Source: Kribbella antiqua
Lineage (GTDB): Bacteria; Actinomycetota; Actinomycetes; Propionibacteriales; Kribbellaceae
NCBI RefSeq assembly: GCF_004345665.1
Contig: NZ_SLWR01000023.1
Coordinates: 1 to 42,413, forward strand
Direction: 5' to 3'
Length of the DNA stretch: 42,413 bases
Positions within the stretch are counted from its first letter, which is position 1. Each line of letters begins with the position of its first letter. The notes beneath the pieces were generated by a model. It was given only the letters and a program-made list of their open reading frames with translations, did no database searches and was not told the origin of the DNA. Made by a program: the position numbers and the translations under genes. Of this stretch, positions 8,706 through 15,782 are shown piece by piece.

Positions 8706-9509
8706 GTGAGTGAACAGCAGGATGTCATTGCGGAGCTTGGCGAGGCCGGAGTCCTCGCTGGCGTGCGTTGGGCGTACCTCTCGGCTACCAGTCGGTCCCT
8801 GGAGACCTACTCGGACGACGACGGCCACGACGCGGCCTGGCTCGGCAACACTAGGTTCACCCTGTTTCGTAACCGGCTGGACCGCGTTTTTGGCTGCGAG
8901 CGCTATGCAGTCAGTTCTGGCAACGGCGACGCAGACCTCGACCAGTTGTACGCAGAGTTGTCCGATGTCGACATCGACAGTATGCCGCGGCTATATCCCA
9001 TGCTGGTCCGACGCTCGAACCTCAATGGCAGCCCTGGCTGGGCTCACGGGAGGCGCCGGTTCCTGCTCGCCTCGTGCATGTTCGGCAAGCTCGACAAGCT
9101 GCCCTGGCCGCAAAAGAGCCCGACGAAGCGGCTGGTGGCGCAACAGAACGATCCCGAGCCGTCACAGCCCTCCCTGTTCGAGGGTTTCGCCGATGAGGAG
9201 ATTGGCGGGCTAGAAGCAGCGCTGACGGCCGGGCGTGATCTGGACCTGGCGACCTTCGTGATCGCGCACAGCCTTGACTCGCTCAGCCAGGAAGTCGAGT
9301 TGGTGTTTGGCCGTGCGCGGCTGAACACCGGTGGCGGTCAAGCCTGGCACTGGCGTCAGGATCTTCTGAGCGCCCCGCCAGCGGATGGTGGACGTCGCAC
9401 CGATGACAGGCCTCTGCCCGCCGAGCCGAACACTGTGCCCGACGCGCCGGTCCGCTTGCGCCGCCCGGCAGAGGAACAGCCTCGCGAACAAGCCAGCGGT
9501 GAGTGGTGA
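8706..9509 (+). CDS. Unknown protein paired with XRE-ImmA gene
   Basis: A 267-residue soluble protein of no family I can name. The first half is compact (DAAWLGNTRFTLFRNRLDRVFGCERY looks like a conserved core); the last 50 residues are Pro/Arg-rich and probably disordered. The GTG at 8706 is preferred over the one 7 codons upstream because it begins at SEQQDVIAELGEAGVL, a normal helical N-terminus. Its stop overlaps the start of the XRE-ImmA gene, so the two are coupled. ImmA/IrrE-type peptidases often cleave or control a partner encoded beside them; by position this protein could be the partner, a toxin or a cleaved repressor. That is inference. Confidence 0.72.
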   Translation: MSEQQDVIAELGEAGVLAGVRWAYLSATSRSLETYSDDDGHDAAWLGNTRFTLFRNRLDRVFGCERYAVSSGNGDADLDQLYAELSDVDIDSMPRLYPMLVRRSNLNGSPGWAHGRRRFLLASCMFGKLDKLPWPQKSPTKRLVAQQNDPEPSQPSLFEGFADEEIGGLEAALTAGRDLDLATFVIAHSLDSLSQEVELVFGRARLNTGGGQAWHWRQDLLSAPPADGGRRTDDRPLPAEPNTVPDAPVRLRRPAEEQPREQASGEW

Positions 9510-10714
9510 CTCGCAGAACGCCGACTGCCGACCGAGCGGCGGACGTCGCCGCGCTCTTCGACGGGCCGCGGCTCACGCTAGCCCGCCGCCTCGCCGGACT
9601 GCGCAAGAGTGACCTCGCGAGCTTGGTCGAGAAGAGCCCGACCGCCGTTGCGGCTTGGGAGTCCGGGGCCAAGCGGCCCACGGCTGCCACGGTTGCGCAG
9701 CTGGCTCTGAGCTTGTCGGTCGACCCGGGATTCTTTGCAGTCCGTCAGGATGACGTCGCCGCCCTAAGCGCAACTCCACATTTCCGCTCACTGCGCTCCA
9801 CCAGCCAACTGGCCCGTGATCAGGCATCTGCCTACGGACAACTGGCCGTAGACATCACGACCAGTCTGGAGAAGCACGTCGAGTTCCCGGAACCCGACTT
9901 GCCGACCCTGCCGGTCGCGGTCGACGACCGGGAGAGCGATGGCCCTGAGCGTGCCGCCCAGCTCGTCCGGCGGCAATGGGGGATCGACGCTGGACCAGCC
10001 GGACACCTCATCCGACTACTGGAGAACCACGGGGTGTTGGTGGTCTTCAGTCCGGAGCAGACGGCATCGGTCGATGCTTACAGTTTCGACAGTCGGCTTC
10101 GCCCTGTGGTGGTCCTCAACCCGATCAAGCGTGATTACTACCGTCAGCGCTTCGATGTTGCACATGAGTTGGGCCACTTGATCATGCATGGCGATGCTGA
10201 GCCCGGCGGCAGGCTCGTCGAGGATCAGGCCCATCGCTTCGCCGCCGAGCTGCTGATGCCGGCGGAGCAGATCTGCGATCTTCTCCCGGTCAGCATGGGC
10301 GGCAATGCTTGGCGGATCCTGGCCCGTCTGAAGGAACACTGGGGCGTGAGTATCCAGGCCTTGCTGTACCGCGCCCGCTGGCTCGGAGGACTCAGCGATG
10401 TGTCATATCGCAACGCCATGACGACCATCTCCGCGCGTGGCTGGCGACGAACCGAGCCCGGCTTGGTGAGCGCTATCGAGCAGCCCTCCCTGCTGCCGCG
10501 CGCTGTTGAGCTGCTGGTTCAGGAAGGCATTGACGAGTCGCAGCTAGTCGAGCAGTGCCGCGTCCCGGTCGATCTGTTCCGCACAGTTACGGCCCGGATG
10601 CCCGTAAGCGCAACATCCGACATTGGTCATCTGGACAGCGGTACGAGTCATCGGACCGATGGTCGGGTGGTGTCTCTGTTGCAGCGGCAGCGACGCAAAC
10701 TGCCTGGACCCTAG
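9503..10714 (+). CDS. XRE-type HTH and ImmA/IrrE metallopeptidase fusion
   Basis: A 403-residue protein. Residues about 24-80 form a helix-turn-helix (RLAGLRKSDLASLVEKSPTA followed by WESGAKRPT, the classic XRE pattern). Residues about 150-270 form an ImmA/IrrE zinc peptidase domain with HELGH at 221-225 and a downstream Glu in FAAELLMP. A C-terminal extension of about 100 residues resembles those of other XRE-ImmA proteins. Relatives act as DNA-binding antirepressors or antitoxins that cut a regulator when triggered. Translation can start at GTG 9503 or 9506; both overlap the previous stop. It lies in the cargo of the mobile element. Confidence 0.88.
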   Translation: MVTRRTPTADRAADVAALFDGPRLTLARRLAGLRKSDLASLVEKSPTAVAAWESGAKRPTAATVAQLALSLSVDPGFFAVRQDDVAALSATPHFRSLRSTSQLARDQASAYGQLAVDITTSLEKHVEFPEPDLPTLPVAVDDRESDGPERAAQLVRRQWGIDAGPAGHLIRLLENHGVLVVFSPEQTASVDAYSFDSRLRPVVVLNPIKRDYYRQRFDVAHELGHLIMHGDAEPGGRLVEDQAHRFAAELLMPAEQICDLLPVSMGGNAWRILARLKEHWGVSIQALLYRARWLGGLSDVSYRNAMTTISARGWRRTEPGLVSAIEQPSLLPRAVELLVQEGIDESQLVEQCRVPVDLFRTVTARMPVSATSDIGHLDSGTSHRTDGRVVSLLQRQRRKLPGP

Positions 10715-11684
10715 TGTGCGAATGTGAAGTCGAGGGTCGACACTTGGCTGACGGCGGACCTTGTGATTAGCAGGGCTGAACCTCGGAGGATGGAGCGAGG
10801 CCTCGACTGAGGAGCCAGAGAGCCACCGCCCGGGTCTCTGCTGCAAACCTCTACTCGCGCCTTGGGTTCTTTTCCATGCGACAGGAAGGGGTCGGCATGG
10901 GCCGCCGCGGAGCTCGGCATCGGTCGGCAACGGCGTGGGGCGTGGGGCATCCACACTGTGGTGGCCCGGCCTGGATGTGATTGAGGGCGGCGTGGTGACA
11001 TGTCGCGGTGGTCGCCTGATGCGCCCGCTGGTCGGATGTGCCAAACCACCTTGGTCCTGCTCCGTCGGTGCTCCGTGGGACGTCGCCAAGGGGCGAGCAT
11101 CGTCGGCAAGTGATGAGCTTGAACCTGCAGGTGAGAGGGTTGACCGGCATGGTGGCCGAGCCCTCCTCGCCTGCTGGGTGGAGATCTACAGCAAACTCGA
11201 GGGTGCGTTGGGGCGCCAGCACCCTTGTCATGCGCGGCCGCTGATGGCGGAGGTGCGGGAAATGGTTGGTGATCCGTACGCCGCCTCCACGCGTCGCCCC
11301 GACACAGCGAGTGGTCGCCGTTGAAGGCCTCACCTCAGGGCGTCTAGGTCCCACCTCGTGGCGCGCCAAAGGGGTCATGAGGGGCCGACGCATGCGGTCA
11401 CGAGGCCGCCGAACTTCGCGGCGTCTACGCATCTCTCATGTCCTGAACGCCAACGTCGCGCTCTGCGGCGGCGCGTGGTTCGACGGTTCGTTGCAGTAGG
11501 CCGCCGTCGCTAGATCGCGTCTCATCGTGTCGGCGACGGAAACGCCTTGGGTGTGAGAAGTCCGAGATTGGTGAGGTTGCCTCTGGCACCAAAAGCTGGC
11601 ATCCACATCCGTTGAGCGTGCGCGACCGAGCGAGGTCAGTTGACTCGCTGGCTGCCACGAGTGACATCGACGGAAGGGTCCCTA
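10715..11684. other. Long non-coding stretch with hairpins
   Basis: About 970 bases with no supported gene. Open frames exist on both strands (for instance 10851-11432 minus and 10935-11324 plus) but they lack ribosome sites, have only moderate GC at third positions and translate into His/Cys/Arg-rich strings. A stable hairpin lies at 11198-11227, with arms CGAGGGTGC and GCACCCTTG (one G-T pair). Copy B of the 38-bp repeat is at 11520-11557. The stretch could hold an origin, an RNA or a dead gene. Confidence 0.5.
11520..11557. repeat. 38-bp direct repeat, copy B
   Basis: Same orientation as copy A at 7103-7140, 32 of 38 bases identical. The internal inverted repeat is kept with one mismatch (CGTGTC 11526-11531, GAAACG 11539-11544). 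It lies 127 bases upstream of the five-gene plus-strand operon. The two copies enclose 4.4 kb of cargo. Confidence 0.7.
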
Positions 11685-12032
11685 GTGAACGACAACCTCC
11701 CCTGCAGTGACGAAAAGCGCCGCCGAGTGGTCGATCTGGTCACCCGCGCGGAGGCGATCATCGAGCGGTTGGAAGCGAGCGCGGTCGATGGGCGCTGGGC
11801 GATGACCGCGTTCAGCCGGTACCGCCTGTGCGAGCTGCTCGATATCACGCCGTACGCGCGGTACGACGGCGAGCTCGATGCCGATCCGGCGGCCCTGCTC
11901 GATGAAGCTGCGCGCGCGGTCGATGGGCTCGATGTGCCGATTGAGGAGCTGAGCTGGCGGCTTGCGTTGGGGGATGCGCTGCGGACGACGGCTTCGGACG
12001 TGCGGATGGTCCAAGATGCGCGCGACGTATGA
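11685..12032 (+). CDS. Element protein of unknown function (115 aa)
   Basis: First gene of the plus-strand operon of the mobile element. The GTG start has a GGAAGGG ribosome site (11672-11678). The product is acidic and helical (RRRVVDLVTRAEAIIERLEAS; AALLDEAARAVDGLDVPIEELSWRLALGDALR), with no motif I recognise. Its end overlaps the next gene by 17 bases, so the pair is probably coupled. Its position suggests a role in upkeep or control of the element. Confidence 0.75.
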   Translation: MNDNLPCSDEKRRRVVDLVTRAEAIIERLEASAVDGRWAMTAFSRYRLCELLDITPYARYDGELDADPAALLDEAARAVDGLDVPIEELSWRLALGDALRTTASDVRMVQDARDV

Positions 12033-13380
12033 GGACCTGCTGCGCGCGGCTCGTCGTACGGCGGTTGATCTGCATCGTGAGGTGCATTCCGATCAGGCCG
12101 AGCTGGCGGCGGGATGGCAGGCGGTTCTGGTCGCGGCGCGGCGGCACTTGCGGTGGCTACGTGGCGATCTGACGTCGTTCGATGCGTCGAAGAGGATCGT
12201 CGTGCGGAGCGGGGCTCCGATGCCTCGTCTTGCGCAAGCGATCGGTGCCGGCGCGGATCTGCTGGCCAGTCAGGACCCCAGCACGGCGGCCGCGCTCGAT
12301 GATCGGGACGATCTCGCCGCGGCGCGGGCTGAGGTTGCGGCGGTCGTGCTGATCGCAGGCCGTGTCGTACTGCGCGACCTGCGGATCAGCAAGCAATCTC
12401 CCGGGTATCGGCGCGTGACCAAGGTGATGGCTGAGCTTGAGGTCCTGGCGCAGTCGGACCGGCGAAGGACTGGTCTCGGCGTACTGGGTGGATTGGCGAT
12501 CGGGGCGCCGCAGGACGGGGTCGACGATGTCTCGCTGCTGGCTCGGTGTGCGGGTCGGTGGGAGCGGGGTCATCAGTCCATTCCGCCGCTGACGCTGCTG
12601 TCCCGAGATCTGCGGTCCATGACGGCACAGCTGCGGACGGTTTGTGGCTATACCTGGCATCTGGCAGACCATCTCCTTGCGATGACGGCCGCGCTTGGGC
12701 TTGGTGCGCTGCTCGAGTTGGACTTGAGGACGATGAAGGTCGCGCTGCGGACGTTCGATGACGGTGCGATGCGTGTGGCCCGGTGCTGGCAGCGGCGTGT
12801 GTCTGATGTCAGTGGCCGGAGCAACACGGCTGGCGAGGTTGCGTTCCTGGAGTTGGTGAGGATCTTCGATCGCGTCGTACGGCGTGATGGAGCGCTCCTG
12901 GCGCCGAGTGAGCTGGTGCCGACTCCGCAGGCGGCTGCGGCGCTGCTTGATGCGATGGACGAGCTTGTCTATTCGGCGGATCGTGTCGTGCGGATGCAGC
13001 AGCAGGCGGTGGCCGGGCTGATTGTCGAGGGTCGTCTGTTTGTGCCGCGGCATGAGCTGGCCAAGCGTGATCCGAGGTACTTGCGTCGTCCCGGAGCCGG
13101 TTCGAGGTCGCCGCAGGTCCGGTGGGTTCGCACTAGCCGCGCGGACTGCTTCGACGAGCTGACCGACGCACTCCAATGGAGCGTCGATCACCTGTCGGTG
13201 GCGGCGGATCTCGCCCGGCGCATGGCTGGCACCTGTCACCAGTCACGCCCGTACGGCGCAGCGCGGAACCCGGTGATGCCGCCGCCGTTCGTCGACGTAC
13301 GGAAGAAGGCGGATCGATTCGTTGCTGATAGCACCGGATCTGGAAATCCAGGACAAGAACCGGTCGGGCCCGGCCGTTGA
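12016..13380 (+). CDS. Large helical element protein, unknown function
   Basis: A 454-residue, almost entirely helical, Arg-rich protein without membrane segments, signal peptide or known catalytic motif. The ATG at 12016 is chosen as the first start compatible with overlap of the upstream gene; the frame is open further upstream inside that gene. The end is Pro/Gly-rich and disordered. It lies between a small unknown gene and the ArdC-like gene in a tight run. Replication, partition or a structural role are all possible; nothing in the sequence decides. Confidence 0.78.
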   Translation: MRATYEDLLRAARRTAVDLHREVHSDQAELAAGWQAVLVAARRHLRWLRGDLTSFDASKRIVVRSGAPMPRLAQAIGAGADLLASQDPSTAAALDDRDDLAAARAEVAAVVLIAGRVVLRDLRISKQSPGYRRVTKVMAELEVLAQSDRRRTGLGVLGGLAIGAPQDGVDDVSLLARCAGRWERGHQSIPPLTLLSRDLRSMTAQLRTVCGYTWHLADHLLAMTAALGLGALLELDLRTMKVALRTFDDGAMRVARCWQRRVSDVSGRSNTAGEVAFLELVRIFDRVVRRDGALLAPSELVPTPQAAAALLDAMDELVYSADRVVRMQQQAVAGLIVEGRLFVPRHELAKRDPRYLRRPGAGSRSPQVRWVRTSRADCFDELTDALQWSVDHLSVAADLARRMAGTCHQSRPYGAARNPVMPPPFVDVRKKADRFVADSTGSGNPGQEPVGPGR

Positions 13381-13412
13381 GCTGTCAGCGAGTCGATCCC
13401 AGGGAGGTAGCG

Positions 13413-14363
13413 ATGAACAACGCACGCGTCAGCGCCGAGGATCTGCACCGGGTCCTGGAAGCCGAGGTTCGGAAGCTGCGGTCGGGGGAGGAGTGGACCC
13501 GCTGGCTCGATGCGGCTGCGCTCTTTCCGAGGTACGGCTTCGGGAACGTCGTACTGATCACGCTGCAGATGCCCGAGGCCAGTTGGGTGGCCGGCTTCAA
13601 GGCTTGGGGCAAGCTCGGTCGCCGGGTGAAGGCCGGTCGGGGAATCAAGATCCTTGCACCGATCCACGCACGCCCGAAGACCGAATCTGCGGAACAGCCC
13701 GAGCAGCCTGCCGTCGTGGAAGGAACCGACGCGCAGTTGGTTGGCTTCCGTGTCACGACGGTCTGGGACATCACGCACACCGTCGGCGCTCCGATCCCGC
13801 AACCGCCGACGCCGGCGCCGGTGGTCGGGACCGCACCCGTCGGCTTGTGGGATGCGCTCGCGCGCGAGGTCGGCGCCAGTGGGTTCACGCTCAGCAGGAG
13901 AAGTACTGGCGACGATTCAGAGGGTTTCACGGACTACGTCGAGCGGGAGATCGTGATCGGAGATCGACTGGATGACGTGACCGCCGTCGCGCGGCTCGCG
14001 CATGAGGTCGGACATCTGCGGATGCATTCGCCGGCCGAGGACGCGGGCGCGGGGAACATCATGTGCCGGGGAGTGCGCGAGGTTGAGGCCGAGTCGGTCG
14101 CCTACATCGTGCTCGCCCATCACGGACTGACTGTCGACGGCTCGTCATTCCCGTACGTCGCCGGGTGGGCGTCAACGGTTGATGAGAAGGAACCCGAGCG
14201 GGTCATCAAGGCAACCGGTGCCCGCGTGGTCAACACAGCCAGGCAGCTCATCGACTCGACAAGCACCCATATGGAGACCAATCGGCCTACTCTCTCACTT
14301 GCCCCAGCCACGGAGACCGATCTGCTGTTCGTCCCGCCCGGCCTCAACGGACCCGAGCTGTGA
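13413..14363 (+). CDS. ArdC-like ssDNA-binding protein with peptidase motif
   Basis: A 316-residue protein. Residues about 9-130 match the ArdC N-terminal domain: helical start, FGNVVLITLQMP, then VAGFKAWGKLGRRVKAGRGIKILAP and VGFRVTTVWDITHT. Residues about 150-250 are a zinc-peptidase-like domain with HEVGH at 197-201 and a downstream Glu (EVEAESVAYIV). ArdC proteins bind single-stranded DNA, shield incoming plasmid DNA and can counter restriction. The ATG at 13413 has a GGAGGT site seven bases upstream. It follows the previous gene after 32 bases and fits a mobile element that enters as single strands through a MobF relaxase. Confidence 0.87.
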   Translation: MNNARVSAEDLHRVLEAEVRKLRSGEEWTRWLDAAALFPRYGFGNVVLITLQMPEASWVAGFKAWGKLGRRVKAGRGIKILAPIHARPKTESAEQPEQPAVVEGTDAQLVGFRVTTVWDITHTVGAPIPQPPTPAPVVGTAPVGLWDALAREVGASGFTLSRRSTGDDSEGFTDYVEREIVIGDRLDDVTAVARLAHEVGHLRMHSPAEDAGAGNIMCRGVREVEAESVAYIVLAHHGLTVDGSSFPYVAGWASTVDEKEPERVIKATGARVVNTARQLIDSTSTHMETNRPTLSLAPATETDLLFVPPGLNGPEL

Positions 14364-14369
14364 TCCGCA

Positions 14370-14717
14370 ATGGGTGCCAGCGAGAGAGTAGAGGCACTGA
14401 AGCGGGCACGCCAGCGACAGGCACGGATCGAAGCCGCAACCGCACGAACGATCCGCGCGTACGCCGCACTGGAGCGGGCGATCCAAGCGAGGGCGTTCGC
14501 GGTCGAACGACATGACGAACGAGTCGCGGCCGCCGAAACAGCATCGGCCGCCGAGACTGCCGAACTCGCCCGGGTGTGCGGCTCGGCCGAGGCGGCCGCG
14601 GAGATCCTCGGCTGGAGCGTTCGCGACGTACGACGTGTGGTCAAGGAGGCCAACGGACAACGCACCACCGACCGCCAGATCGGCGGGACGGGAGGTCCCG
14701 ATGACAATGACACTTGA
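14370..14717 (+). CDS. Coiled-coil protein with C-terminal HTH-like segment
   Basis: A 115-residue protein that is Ala/Arg/Glu-rich and helical from residue 4 to about 66. A short helix-turn-helix-like stretch follows at about 73-92 (AAAEILGWSVRDVRRVVKEA). It begins 6 bases after the ArdC-like gene and overlaps the Xis-like gene by 17 bases, so it belongs to the same transcript. A DNA-binding helper for excision or replication is a fair guess; no family is recognised. Confidence 0.72.
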   Translation: MGASERVEALKRARQRQARIEAATARTIRAYAALERAIQARAFAVERHDERVAAAETASAAETAELARVCGSAEAAAEILGWSVRDVRRVVKEANGQRTTDRQIGGTGGPDDNDT

Positions 14718-14901
14718 CCTCGACCCGCTCTGGGATATCGACCAAGTCTCCGCCTATCTGAACATCCCGAAGGCAACCCTCTACCGCTGGCGAACGATCG
14801 GCTACGGCCCACCGGCAAGGCGAATCGGCCGTCACCTCCGCTACCGAAGAAGCGACGTCATCGACTGGTTCGCAGGACTGCAGGATGCCGACGACGAATG
14901 A
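14701..14901 (+). CDS. Excisionase-like MerR-type HTH protein
   Basis: A 66-residue protein with the winged-helix Xis pattern: DIDQVSAYLNIPKATLYRWR, then GPPARRIGRHLRYRRSDVIDWF. Such proteins bend DNA at attachment sites and bias a tyrosine integrase toward excision. The ATG at 14701 has a GGGAGGT ribosome site (14690-14696) and lies inside the end of the previous gene. In related elements the integrase gene normally follows at once; here the next 880 bases have none. Confidence 0.88.
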   Translation: MTMTLDLDPLWDIDQVSAYLNIPKATLYRWRTIGYGPPARRIGRHLRYRRSDVIDWFAGLQDADDE

Positions 14902-15782
14902 AGCCGGTGACCACGAATCCGGCCCGGCTGGGTGGTCGGCAACGTGCCGTTGCTGCTGTGAGTCAGATGTTGACGATCACGCCGCTCGGCTCGAAAGGCC
15001 TGGTACTTCGTCCAGCCTCATACAAGAAATGGCGCACGACCCACCTACACCGAGTCGTGTTACCCGTCGCAATGGTTCAGTCAGCCAGTCTTCAGGAACC
15101 AGCTGGGTGGGTCTGGTGGCCTGTGCGGCAAGGGTGGCAAGGATGTTGCGATGATGACGCGGGATCCTTCCGCACGCACGGTTGCTCAACCGCAGAGTGC
15201 GGCAGCCACACGGTGGATGACCCTGGCATCGGCGGAATCGCCGGCACCGCCGGTCGGCATGTGTTCTGTGATGGCTGCTCCCACCAAGTCGTCCACGCCT
15301 GAGACCAACTCGATCAGCTGCGGCACCTGTACCCCGTTGGGCTCGGCATACCCCAGTGAACCGCGAGGTGCCGGGTGGCGTTGGCTGGGGAGGCGGCGAA
15401 GTTGGCCATCGGCTCGTACGTTGCCACCTTCTGCGGCCTGACTCGGCAGCGGTGGCTGCGGGCATGCCGACGCCGGCCCGGCATTGCGGCTGCAGGCAAA
15501 TGCTCAGCCGCCGACGTGCAAACTCCTGGCGTTGACAAAACCGCCAGCGTCCGGCTGTACACGAGTCTGCTGAGGGTGTCAGAGCATGCCGGGCGACATA
15601 CGGTCAAGCAGCCGCTTTGACAGCGTGTACGCCCTCGGCAGGTGGGTCGTCAAGGAAATTGCAGCTTGTGACATTTCGCGTAACGCCCTCTCGGCTAACG
15701 CGATGTAGCGGTCGCCGGTCAGCTCGGTGACCCGCCTAGTCACCGTTGCTTTGTCCTAGGCCCGGCGTGGGGTGGGGTTGTC
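14902..15782. other. Gene-free stretch where an integrase is expected
   Basis: About 880 bases. A frame opening right after the Xis stop (ATG 14898) does not read like an integrase. A short minus-strand frame near 15178-15360 (LIELVSGVDDLVGAAITEHM) reads acceptably but has no convincing start. A 6-bp inverted repeat (CTGGCG/CGCCAG) lies near 15526-15547. No recombinase motif (R...HxxR...Y) is seen in any frame. The end must hold the promoter of the RHS gene, but I see no clear consensus boxes. Confidence 0.5.

Noticed and set aside
10851..11432. 193-codon minus-strand frame in the element's non-coding stretch
   Set aside because: No ribosome site, only moderate GC at third positions, and a His/Cys/Arg-rich translation without fold or motif.
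14898..15302. Frame following the Xis-like gene as an integrase
   Set aside because: None of the tyrosine or serine recombinase motifs appear and the translation does not resemble an integrase N-terminus.
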